A DNA stretch of 64,000 bases from contig MZZL01000117.1 of NCBI GenBank assembly GCA_002749535.1, positions 186,001 to 250,000 on the forward strand, read 5' to 3'. Below, piece by piece: positions 23,392 to 34,868 of this stretch. A program made the position numbers and the translations under genes. The first letter of the stretch is position 1. Every line of letters begins with the position of its first letter. The notes beneath the pieces are model-generated. The model was given only the letters and a program-made list of their open reading frames with translations, made no database searches and was not told the origin of the DNA. Source of the stretch: Apophysomyces variabilis (lineage: Eukaryota; Mucoromycota; Mucoromycetes; Mucorales; Mucoraceae).

Positions 23392-24797
23392 TCAATTCAA
23401 ACCAAGGATGTAGTACGCAAGTTGCACGACAGCAAAGATAATCTTGAACAAAAGAATAAATTAAGCATATTGATCAAATTATAACCGAAGCAGACTTACA
23501 GGTTGCCATACGACAAGGTAACGCACTCCATCCAATAAGTTGAGATACAATTGCTGCTGAGTGTCCCATCTGGCCCAAGCATAAAAATTATCAGACTACA
23601 TTTTTATATATCAATTTCAAACTTACGGATTCTTTTTAAATTGCTTAAGATCGACCTTCTCTTTGCTAGATAGAGAAAAAGATGGTGAGAAACAAAGCTC
23701 GATGTCCTCAACATCTAGGGCATGTACCAGTATGGACAGATGTCCTTCTTGCCAATAAGGCACCAACCGCGAATACATTTCTCATGAAATACGTGTTTGC
23801 AAGCCAGTTGATGGATGCGGTCGTCCGCAAATGTTGCCTGCTGTTGATCCGTAAATGACCCTAATTGGTGCGACGTGGACTGACCACACACCGCACAGAT
23901 CGCTGAATTCAGATGTTTCTGTGGAAAACCTTCCTTAGAATAATAACCAATAGTGACAGCCATCCTATCCGAGCAAATCTCCACGAAATCTCTACCGAGC
24001 ACACTGATAGAATAGCGTTACTTCCCGGTGATTCGTAAATCGAGACCCTCTTCTTTGCTTAACATACCCAAAATATAATCCATAGCTTAAAAACAAGATG
24101 CCAGCTTGCATCAAGCCGGGTCCTGCCGAGAACATCGAAGCAATGCCGAAAAAGACCAAAAGAATGATGCAGTAACCGATGAGACCCACAACGAAGGAGG
24201 CATTGTATACCACAGTGTACCATTTGTATACCATGCGTGGTACTATGGTTTCCAGTGGCTTCCTTGATGCCTTATAGATAACTGTAATGGAAAACTTCAA
24301 TATTTCCCGATAAGCATACCCAACAATTGCCTTACCGAAGCCATTTATGGCGGAGAACACAGACCACACACAGAGAAAACGGTACCATCCATCATACAGA
24401 CCAAAAAGGACCGGAAATATGTATAGCCCACCAAGACTGACAATCTGATATGATGAATAATGTTTTTTCTTCCAGTAAAGAATAAGGAATTGCGAAGCGA
24501 ACAAGGCGAAAAGGAGAATGATTGCCATTTGTTCATGCTGGCTTTCATGGCCTTTCTAACGAGTTAGATCTCGGAAAACAAGGAAGACAATGATAGGATA
24601 TACAACCTTTATGCTCCTGTAGATACACCTGATGGGTCCGATACCTTTTTTAATAATTAGATTCCATTGTTATAATCGCAATTACAAGAGACACACTTTT
24701 CAATTTGATCGGCACTCAAAAGAGCTATCTGCTCATCCGTAAGCTGACCATTATGCCAGGCAGCTTGAAATGTCGGATCGTGATGTACACTGTCCAT
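23392..24797 (-). CDS. RNF121-like RING-type membrane E3 ligase
   Basis: Six exons: 24797-24693, 24555-24068, 24003-23728, 23665-23627, 23569-23500 and 23442-23392, about 342 residues. After a short His-rich N-terminus (GHESQHEQM) come several hydrophobic helices (residues about 45-190). A Cys-rich module follows: CAVCGQ, a CKHVFHEKCIRGWC block with the RING His/Cys ligands, and CPYCKEKVDL. The tail LLDGVRYLVVWQP plus a last helix (IIFAVVQLAYYILGL) matches animal RNF121/RNF175, ER/Golgi membrane ubiquitin ligases in protein quality control. The first donor (after 24693) is weak; GTAATT 14 nt downstream is an alternative that changes a few residues. The last exon is only 51 nt and is included because it restores the conserved C-terminal helix. 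Confidence 0.88.
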
Positions 24798-27451
24798 GCC
24801 AGATTAAGGAACAAAGGGTGTCAGGCGGAGAGTCCAGATTATAGCCAATTGTATGTAATTTGCGCCACTTATAAAATGTGTTTACGCTGATGGGAAATAA
24901 ATTTGGCGCTGACATAGTGCCGTAGCAGAGTGCTCAAAGCTTCAAAAACCAGCCCCGCTTCCACTGCACATAGTCCAAATCTTGCAAAGATCCAAGATAA
25001 GAATAACAATGATGTAGTATGCTTTTGCTACTTTACGACAATGTTCATTCAAAAAAAAAAATAAAAAATGGAATAGAACGAGGAAAACCAATACATCCAT
25101 CAATGTCACTGTATTCTCGTAATTTACTGACTACAGGAAGTTCAGTTAAGGATGATACATAAGTTGGTGGATGATGACTTCCTACGGTAATATGAATAAA
25201 TAATGAGTGAAAAAAAACATATGCTTTCGATTATTGATCGACTGACCAAAAATGCCCGCCAGTTCATGAGTATAACACTTGTCAATTCAGACATATAGTC
25301 GTTTCATCGATAGGTGGCATAGTCATTGGATATACTGTGCTTTCAGCCCCTCTTAGATTCTTTGAGGCAGCTTGCTTCATGACATCCATCGACAACACTT
25401 GCCCTATCTGCGCGACTACACAAGCACTAACGTGGTATACCATGACGCGCCCCTCCATTGATACGATGATATGTCGTCCTCATTCATCTTTTCTTTTGGC
25501 TTTATCTTGAACTGCACTTTTAATTACATGACCTATGATACGTTCATCACTCCAACGCATGACAAAAGCACATTGTCAACCCAAGCGCACAAACTTGAGA
25601 AGAATTATCTAACTGCATGATTCCAGCGTAGTAAATCAATCTTTAAATTATAAAATCGGATAACTACGGAATGACGTACTAGACTCTTAGTCAAGGTAAT
25701 TTTCCTATTATTACAACAATTCTCTTTTAACTTTATCTCTTCCAACAAATGACACAACCTTGAATAAAAATGTATGCATAAGGCAACTTTAAAGAGAAGC
25801 ATTGGATGAAACAAGTACGACATATTGGATGTTGTTACTATCATACAGCCATTTAACCTCATAACACAATAGATCTTGAACAACATACTTGAAAGACCTC
25901 TCATTGCACACTCTTTTCTGGTCAACTGTAGTAACTATCCGTCTCTGAAAGCAAAGGCAACATATGCTTCCGGATATTCTCGACAACCTGAAAGATTGGG
26001 TGATTTTGGATAGAAGAGATATCTAACAAAGCGGAAGACAAGAAACTAGAGAAAAATGCTATTATAGTTTATAACTTAGCTACTTCTACAGCCTGACGAT
26101 ACAACTAAGTAAAGCACTCTCTATAGGATGGATGGGTGGGCATCGAAGAACAGTCCGGAATTTCCCCAGGATTCTCCTCCTCGCTGACTCCCAAACCAGC
26201 GTTAGGATACCATGGGGGTAAGTAAAAAGTTAGTATGTCATTCTCATTTACCAACCATGATTTATACTCCACGCTACTTGGGTGAATCTGGTGTTTATTG
26301 GAGGATCGAGTTGATGAAAGTAAAATATACTTGCCGCATGAGTAATTAACTAATAACGCTCGTGATTAGTTCTCCTTTCCCTTGAAGAGGAGCCGCAACA
26401 GCAGAATGCAAAAAATAATATAGCGATATTTCCTTTATTGTACTTTTAATCAGAGTAGATCATTGTGAGAATGTTGATAGAGCGTTATAATTATAGTAGC
26501 GTTATCAAAGCAAGCATCATCAGAGCAGCAGAATTATTTAGAGTATAGAACGCCACCGGCAATAAATTCCAATTCATCTGGCTTAGTAATTTTGTTTTCT
26601 TTGTTTATCTTTCCTTTCTCACCTTTATGCTCCCTTTATTTTTTTAATGGAGCAAAAAAGAGCAGTAAAGTTTGGTAATGATTGTCCCAGAGAGACAATG
26701 GCTTTGGCAATATCCCGCGCAGAAATAGCCAAAGCATGCATTAGAACATGGAATCAGGTGATTCATCGCTGCTAAACGGCGAAAGATACCTGACCATAGC
26801 AAGCTAAAGACAGATCTCCTGGAACATAAGCGCCTGCCTAACGTGTAGCAGCGCAGGTTACAGATAGGACTTTAAGGCCTTCTGTGCAAATTAGCCTATA
26901 CAAGCGAACTTTTGTACTTCATCTATTTGTACATTTACTCTGCGCGCATAGATGTTCATATATAAAGACGGATCTTGATATCTTATGATCATCACGTTTC
27001 TGATATACTCAAACACACAATAAATCATTCTACACATGGTTCCTACTTAACTCGGCTATTAGGATCTGGCTCATGTCAGCAAAGATTGGGACGTGATTAT
27101 CCAAGAATTCGAGAAACTGTTTTAATACTCAAACTCTGTCGTTATTTGGATATCATTTAGACGTGTCCTAGACTTGTTATTCTTTCGATAACACAACTAT
27201 TAATTAAGTAACGAAGAGAGATAAGCTTTAGACTACCAAGAGATGTGACCATATATCATGAGAAAGTTTATGCGCATTATTATAATCGGTTTTGATATAA
27301 ACACGGTTAAAAAAGAAAGTTGCAAAGCAAGAAAAAGAGTCGCACAAGGTATAAATTGGCAAACAAAGAAAATAATTTCGTTGTCTTTGTCCTCTCCTTA
27401 TTTTTCTCTTGGCTTGATTTGTATACGGATCTCTCTTTCCTCTACTAGCAC
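24798..27451. other. gene-poor region upstream of the first Fanzor-like locus
   Basis: A 2.65-kb AT-rich stretch without a supportable gene. One segment, 26127-26217 on the plus strand, is flanked by a CTATAG acceptor and a GTAAGT donor and translates as SGISPGFSSSLTPKPALGYH-like sequence; it could be an orphan exon. A Cys-x2-Cys-containing frame near 25385-25440 is too short to assign. The DNA may be transposon debris linked to the nuclease locus that follows. Confidence 0.4.
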
Positions 27452-29369
27452 ATGGATATACCTGAGAACGATTTGGCTGAAATATTGCAATCTGTGGGGA
27501 TCCCCCCCTACGGACATATTACATAGGTTGGACAATTATCATGGCATGTCTGTACCAGACATCATTATGCAGAAGAAACAATACAAGCAGCAGAAGAAGC
27601 AGTTGCAGGAAGGTGAGTAACATAAAAGCAGTTGGCCGATACCCTGATATACGCTCCTATCTTTCTGCAAACATCAGCCTACAGACAGCTAGAACATGCA
27701 CTGCAGCACAATGACAACGAAAACAGTGACGCTCAGTCTGAATCAAGCAGAACCTCCGCCCAGCGACAACTCACTGGAATCGAAAGGAAGCAGAAGCAAA
27801 CAGCAGCGGAAAAAGCACGTAAGAGGGAGCAAGCACGGCGGAGACAGGAATTGCCGACCAGAACATCAATTACACCGTGCCTCACTTGCATTAGCAATCA
27901 GCGATACGACACAGCATTCACACATAGTCGAGCAAGTCATCACCTGTGTCCTTTTCAGAAATAGGGAACTGATCCTGGTGTTACCGATATATATGTCTGA
28001 GGCAACGGAAGCAATGACGTGTATCGCGATGAAGCCGATCTAGAACGTAAGTGATAGACATATTTGCAATTTCGTGCTTGAAACATTTATGCAAATCTGA
28101 CATTGTTCCTACAATATCATCTTTATTTTTGCCAAACTAAACTTTTTGTTCCGTTTGACAGTGAAAAATGACCAGGATATTCCAGACTAAGTTATAGTAG
28201 AACTTCCTGAACCTGAAGTAGCCGAAGGTAATTATAATATTAAACGCCACTCATCCTTTATTACGATTCTGAATGTTTATTTGAGCATCTGTAGGCGAAG
28301 ATGATGATACGGAATTTGAGCCACACCATATCCGACAGCTTTCGACAGCAGAGTGTTGTACTAGAGCTGGCTATAAGAAAATTACGCAAAGGGTCAACAT
28401 AAAGTAAAACACCTGTTGTACGAAGACTAGAGTCAGAGATAGATACCAACAAAACTTTTGACATGGATCGTATTATTCGGTTTATTGTGTCAACTTTGAA
28501 TGCATTACCAGAAGTTACTGATTTTTATGGCCAACGCGATATCCAAGGATTGAAATTTTGAATTATCAGGGACGTCAAAGGCTGGACGAAGGAATGGTTA
28601 AGATCTTCATCAACGGAGGCACCAAGGACCGGGACCCTCTGAGGAGCGCGGATAGTCTATTCAGGGCACGTCAACAAGACCAACGTGTGGACAATGAAGC
28701 GCTTCGTCCTGATGGGACACAAAGGAGAAGAAGAAGAAAAATACAGAACCAAGAAACAGGTGAACCGCCATCTCCTTCCCATCCGCCTAAAGAAGAGTAA
28801 GTCACTCTCTTATTATCGATAGCAGCAAGTGAAATATGAATGATATATAACACTTTTTGTTCGTGATGAACAACAGCAAGTGGCGAAAATCATTTATGGA
28901 AAGGAATAGGGCAAAAGTTCCTGTAGTGGTGTATGGTGCTTCGAGATTTGGACGGAACGTTTACAGGGGCAAACCATGCGGATTGGCAGACAGATGTAGG
29001 AAGCTGCTCAAACGCGCCGATATTTCTGGGCGGTTAATTATGATTGAAATGGATGAATACAATACGTCTCAAGTTTGCTCCCGGTGCGGAATGCAATCCT
29101 TGACAAAACTAGATCTTGGTGGATATCGATGCTTGCGTTCAGTATTAGTTTGTAGTAACTGTCATACTGTTTGGCAACGGGATATTAATGCGTCAAGGAA
29201 TATCCGTGCCATCTTTATGGCCATGATTCAACAACGGGATCGACCAGTCATCTTCACTCAGCCACGTACGACCACAACTGCTCCACATAATAGAAAGCGT
29301 GTGATGTTTACTGTGTGTAAGTTACAAAGAAAAAAATTATCTTTGTTTAATCAGGATACTAACAAATGA
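27452..29369 (+). pseudogene. decayed Fanzor (eukaryotic TnpB-like) RNA-guided-nuclease gene, locus 1
   Basis: The C-terminal half clearly belongs to the Fanzor/OrfB family: VPVVVYGASRFGRN, an IEMDEYNTSQVCSRCG block, CSNCHTVWQRDINASRN with the RuvC-III Asp (codon 29181), and LNYQGRQRLDEGM upstream. The donor near 28797 and acceptor at 28876 join ...PPKE to KWRKSF in frame. A RuvC-I-like GTDPGVTDIYV is readable at 27965-27997, though bounded by in-frame TAG and TGA. A plausible start, MDIPENDLAEILQSVGIPP at 27452, goes out of frame at a C7 run (27502-27508). A second frame break is at a T4 run (28556-28559), between FYGQRDIQGLKF and LNYQGRQR. Much of the N-terminal and middle part seen in locus 2 is missing or unreadable. 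Family members are RNA-guided DNA nucleases often carried by transposons; this copy is probably inactive. Confidence 0.82.
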
Positions 29370-30026
29370 ATGACCTTTATATTCTCATCCATTTTCCCCT
29401 GCTTCGCTAACATATTGTCTTTGGACCCCGCCCCACATTGTCTGAATTTGGATGGATGCGCTCACCAATTTGGCTTTTACACTCCGTCGCGAAACCCTCT
29501 GTCACGGGTTTTTGCGTCGACTTCTCCAAATATACGCAAAAAACGCACAACCAAAACGCAAATAGGCGTGGAAAAACCAGTACGGACAAAATGATAGATT
29601 ATATGGTCATAAAACTGCACTGAATGATGTTCTTTGCAAACGAGCTACATTAGAGAAAAGAGAGCAGACCTTGCAAATCATACTAGTACCAATCCGTTCT
29701 CCGAACCGTTTGTTGACTGGCTCACGATAAACGAAGGTCTACATTCATAGCTCTTATCGTCATAACGATAGTATAACCTAAGTATCGCCAACTCTGTATC
29801 CACAATATTCTTCAAGTGGTACGCTACAATAGCGCTACTGAAACAGTTTGCTGTCTTTTAAGAGAGTTACTGAGCACTCGGAGCTATTATATCTAGAAAA
29901 CTTTTTTCTTTGTGATTTTACATGGGAATACAGTAGTAATAGACAAAGTTTCCGTTCTAGCACGAGGACACTAAACAAATCATGCCTTCAGAGAAGCTTA
30001 GGCCCAATTCCTTCATCTGGTCCATA
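29370..30026. other. 3' flank of Fanzor locus 1
   Basis: Non-coding by frame quality. It contains a GC-richer stretch (29420-29540) with a hairpin at about 29488-29515 (AAACCC / GGGTTT core with matching outer bases), the kind of position in which Fanzor guide RNAs lie. The right part is the 3' flank of SRP68. Confidence 0.35.
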
Positions 30027-32126
30027 CTATCTTCCGCCAAAACCAAAGTATTTCCAGATATTGCCTGCTGGTTTGTTAGCCCGTTCTGATAGTGATTCCG
30101 GATATTTCACATAATTGGCCGCCAGATCAAAGTAAAACGGCTTGCACACCACTGGTTTAAACGTTGATGGGACATCGATTGAAAGCGATGAGAGACCTTC
30201 GACAAGTGTGTTCTATGATAACCATTCAGTACGATGTCTCCTATAACGTAATAATACCTCTCCGGACTCGTCCAATTTTAATTCCCCCATCTTGCGGATC
30301 AAATCTTCATCGCCGTCATTCGCAAGGTAGGATGCAGTGTGCACTTGGACAGTTCCCGTGTGGATCAATCTGTCAAGTTCTGTCAGGTTACGGTCTGTTA
30401 ATACCAACAGACTTTCATCGGAAAATCGGTGAGTCTGTTGTAACTGCTTTGTTTCTGTAGCGTAGTTTTGTGCACGTTGATAAAGAGCAAAAGCTTCTGC
30501 CACCTTATTGATGCTAGCATAAGCCATTGCAACATATGCACATCTATATCCAGATGAACATCGGTCTCTATATCCAAAAAAACACTCTACCTGTGTGCGC
30601 GATAATATCGGCACAGAATATCCAGCTCTGATTCAAAGGCATGATCATCTTTGATCACCGATAGAGAACGAGTATTGTCGATATTCTATGGAGGAGATGA
30701 GGATATGGTTATACATCCCTTATACATTAGTTACCTTAAGAACGCCATCATACAACTTGACCATCTCTTGTGGCTTTCCACCAATTGATTGCAATTCATG
30801 TACCTTTCGAATATCGCGTTCAATTGTTCGAAAGTAAAGGTTGTAAGCGATGTAGGCGTATGTATACTCAAGCTCCTCGCTTGTCCTTGCAGATCGAGAT
30901 GAGGCAACCTTTGCCGTGGCATCTTTGTCTTCTTTTATAATAGCCTTTACCAATTTCTCCGCTTCAGCCCATTCTGTTACAGAGTCCTCTCCATTTTCTG
31001 CTTTGGCAATGGCAGCAACAATCTCCTTATTTTTTACGTTGAAATTCTTATTACGCCAAGTGATTTCTACCGAGTTCTTCTCCTCCTTAGGCACTTCTCG
31101 TATAACTTCAGAAAGCTGCAATTCTAATTGCTGGATAATATCGGGATGCTGAGACCGGAAACTATCAATGACATCTTCCACCGACGAGGAGCCTGTCTGA
31201 GCAGTGAGACGCAGTTTGTAAGCAGAAAAGCGGATGTTAGGATCAATTTCATCAACTGCAGAGTAATACAATGCTTCAGCGTGTGCGCTGCTGCTTGTAG
31301 TTGCAAAGCGCTCATAAATTATCCTGGCAACCCATTAGTTGGTCAAAGAGAACTTACCCATCAATAACCCCTATTCTCTGTGCTTTACCTCGCTGTGATA
31401 AATCCTTCCAAAGCATTTTGCCACTTTTCCTGTTCCACGTTGAGGTAACCCTTCAGAGTGCTCGCATAGGCCTATTGACCGTCTCAGCGAATTCAAATAG
31501 ATATAACAGTACGCATATATACGTACCTTTGCATCTAGAATAGTTCTGCCATCTAGTTGCTGATTTCTACAAATTGCATAAAATGCTTCGGAGCGCTGAT
31601 AGGCTCTTTTAAGTCGTTTAATTAAGTGATGTCTCTTTCTTAGATTCACAGTGTTGGCCGATTCTTGTTTCAGTTCCATTGCATAAGCCCAATCACGCTC
31701 AACATCGTAGATATGTAAGTGAAAATATAATGGATTATCAAGCTCGCTTGGTAGCTCCTTTGGCTTGTATCCCTTTTTGTTATCGGGCTGAGTCAATTTC
31801 AAGATTTGTCGAAGTCGAAGGACACGACGTGTGCAATGTTGACTATAGAGGTAATCTCAGTCTATGCACGTCGTTAATATCACTTTGTTTACCGATAGCG
31901 TTGGTAATCTCCATGTCGTAGTCCATAAGTCATACGCGCTTCGTTGATGATACGTAACACTACAACCAGCAACCAATTAGAAACGAATCGCTTCTTAAGG
32001 GGAACTTATTCACCATCAACAGACAGCGTGGGCGCTGATCCAGTCGCGTTAGCATTTCCCGAGGCTATAATAGTGTTATTCCGTGCAATAACTTTTAATT
32101 CTCGACTTACTTTCCACGGTCGTCAT
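30027..32126 (-). CDS. SRP68: SRP68, signal recognition particle subunit
   Basis: Nine exons (32126-32111, 32064-32014, 31959-31893, 31842-31527, 31471-31389, 31323-30735, 30685-30591, 30543-30258, 30212-30027) encode 562 residues. SRP68 binds SRP RNA and SRP72 in the particle that targets nascent chains to the ER. The RNA-binding N-terminal domain shows ARMTYGLRHGDYQRYRQHCT with the typical Arg/Tyr-rich pattern and a basic helix KRHHLIKRLKRAY; TPR-like helices follow. The C-terminus ends KPFYFDLAANYV ... WKYFGFGGR, as in the family. The 16-nt first exon (MTTVE) is chosen because the ATG at 32126 is the only start that joins by GTAAGT/AG into the conserved frame. Exon 9 replaces a run-on frame that would lose the conserved tail. 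It is divergent from CWC22. Confidence 0.93.
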
Positions 32127-32619
32127 TCGGAAGGAGGGGCGTCCACAGGATAGCTGTCCGGAAGGCAAATGGATCCTGTTTCCTCAACGAAACAAATCAG
32201 TCGGAGATACAAAAAGAGCCCTCCATGGATTAACAGTCTTACAGTGATGTGGAAATGCACCTTAGCCCTGATTCATTTTCTAGCCTAGAAAGATTGATCC
32301 CACTTTAGTTTAGTTGTTTACAAATAAGGGCTCACACAATTCATTGTTTCATGGCACGTTCTTACGGTTTTTGTCGTCTTAACAAACAGTTGCAAAGCCG
32401 TATAGTAGACATAGAGCATGTGGTGTCATATCCAAATAGAAGCTTAATGTTTCAGTCCAATAGGAGCCATATATGATGTGCCTTCTATACCAGTTATCAA
32501 ACGAACAGCACTTCATCAAACATCGAACAACAACCACGTCATGTATAACAGTCACACCAATGGCCTATAATCGGTGGCGGGGATGAAGTTGTGGATGTTG
32601 GTTTGTACCAATTCGTATC
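32127..32619. other. divergent promoter region SRP68 / CWC22
   Basis: About 490 bp between two divergent housekeeping genes. I see no clear TATA box, only AT-rich sequence with short T tracts. Probably a bidirectional promoter (inference from layout). Confidence 0.5.
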
Positions 32620-34500
32620 ATGGCTTTGCACGACAAGCAGGAAGACAGGGATGTTGTGAGACGACCAAAGCTTGATCAGGCTAAGGAATTGGAGAAGATG
32701 CAGCTCACAACTCGTGCAGGTGGTGCTTACATTCCACCACATCGTCTCCGACAATTGCAGCAGAATGTGACAGATAAATCGAGTGATCAATACCAGCGTA
32801 TTACTTGGGAAGCGCTTAAAAAGTCAATCAATGGTTTAATCAACAAAGTAAACACCACCAACATTAAAATGATTGTTCCTGAGCTATTTGGCGAAAACCT
32901 GGTACGTGGTCGTGGTCTTTTTTGTCGAAGCATCATGAAGGCCCAAAGTGCGAGTTTGCCATTTACTGCTGTGTATGCGTCGACTGCAGCAGTGGTAAAT
33001 AGCAAGCTACCCTCCATTGGCGCACTACTATTATCCCGACTAGTTGTTCAGTTCAGACGTGCGTTCCGCCGAAATGACAAGGTACAGCACTTGTTGAGAA
33101 ATATCAGATATACTAAACCGTGCTTATATAGTCTGTGTGTTTGGCAGTGTCAACCTTTATCGCACATCTCACCAATCAGCTTGTCGCTCACGAAATCCTC
33201 GCGTTACAGATGCTGGCATTGTTGCTGGAACGACCGACAGATGATTCCGTGGAGATCGCAGTAGGCTTTACTCGTGAAGTTGGTGCACACCTCGCTAATG
33301 TATCACCAAAACCTAATAACGCCATTTTTGATCGGTTTCGAGCGATTCTTCACGAGGGACAGATCGATAAGCGTGTCCAATATATGATTGAAGTACTGTT
33401 TCAAGTACGCAAGGATAAGTACAAGGACAATCAGCCAGTCATGCAGGAACTTGACTTGGTCGAGGAGGAGGATCAGATTACACATTATATCGGCTTAGAC
33501 GACGAAGATCTGGATGTGGAAGAAGGATTAAATATTTTTAAATACGATCCGAACTACGAAGAAAATGAAGCAAAATACGCTCAGATTAAGGTCGAAATTC
33601 TTGGAGAAGAATCAGATGAAGAGATGGAAAGTGGATCGGAGGGAAGCGAAGAAAGTGAAAGCGAAAGCGAAGATGAACAAGAGAAACAAAACCAGGTGCG
33701 AGACATGACCAATGCTGATATTATTGCACTTCGAAGAACAATCTATTTGACTGTCATGTCGAGTGTCAATTACGAAGAATGCTGTCATAAATTGATGAAA
33801 TTGGATATTCCTGAAGGACAAGAGGTAAGGTTTATGCAAAGATAAGGGTACTTGTATTCTTACTTTGTCGTAGATTGAACTCTGCAATATGATAATCGAA
33901 TGTTGCTCGCAAGAACGAACATTCCTTAAATTTTACGGTTTTATGGCCGAACGCTTTTGCAAGATAAACCAAGTTTGGGTAGACAACTTTGTGGTTGCGT
34001 TCAATGAAGTGTATGACACTATACATCGATACGAAACGAACAGGCTTCGAAACATCGCCAAACTGTTCGGGCATCTATTTTGTACTGATTCTTTAGCATG
34101 GACTTGTTTCTCGATCATTCGCCTTACTGAAGATGACACGACATCAGCATCACGTATTTTCATTAAGATTCTGTTCCAAGAAATTAGCGAATTCCTCGGA
34201 CTGAAGACACTAAAAGAACGATTGGCTGATCCTGATATGGCCGAGTACTTCACCAATATGTTCCCCAAGGATAATCCGAAGAATACACGTTTTGCAATTA
34301 ACTTCTGGACCAGTATTGGATTGGGAGCTATTACAGAAGACTTGCGAGAATGGCTACGAACTGCGCCTAAGCAAATCATGCAGCAACGTCGACGCAGTGT
34401 ATCAAGTGATGACAGCGACGATAGTGATAGCGACAGCGACAGCGACAGCGGCACTGACAGTGGAAGCAGTGAAGATTCAATGGAAACGGACTCTGATTAA
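32620..34500 (+). CDS. CWC22: CWC22, spliceosome-associated MIF4G/MA3 protein
   Basis: Three exons (32620-33081, 33132-33824, 33874-34500) encode 593 residues. Cwc22 binds Prp2 and, in many eukaryotes, delivers eIF4A3 to the spliceosome. The MIF4G domain begins [18 protein letters not shown] and contains [35 protein letters not shown] and [17 protein letters not shown]. An acidic linker ([20 protein letters not shown]) leads to the MA3 domain ([20 protein letters not shown] ... [19 protein letters not shown] ... [15 protein letters not shown]). The C-terminus is a short Ser-Asp repeat, much shorter than the RS tail of animal CWC22. The acceptor at 33131 is preferred over a later AG because it restores RRNDKSVCLA. 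Its 3' end faces the bromodomain gene. Confidence 0.95.
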
Positions 34501-34868
34501 TTATAACAAGTATTTTTGTATGTTGCATTTCATGAGAAGCAGTACGTTTTCCTTTTCCTTGCGGCAGCAAAGCATACAAACCCTCAGAATGAGATATTCT
34601 TTTCTACAATCTGCTACATTTTGTTGTAATGGTTACTCCAACACATTAAATATAAAGAGTAATGATTCACGAACAAAAGGCGATGTCAAAGTCTGAAACA
34701 AACCTTGATATCCTAGCATATCATGAGTAAAGTTTAGAAATGCTGTTGTGGGAACAGCATAGCGATCCATGCGTGCTTTTATATCTTCTTGGCCGCTATA
34801 GAAGAACTAACAATTACCGGAATTTTCACATATGCTCTATTTTGTTGAACCAACAAACCATATCTATT
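34501..34868. other. convergent spacer CWC22 / bromodomain gene
   Basis: The two genes converge on this 368-bp AT-rich spacer, so it should hold both terminators. No gene or repeat is seen. Confidence 0.5.
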
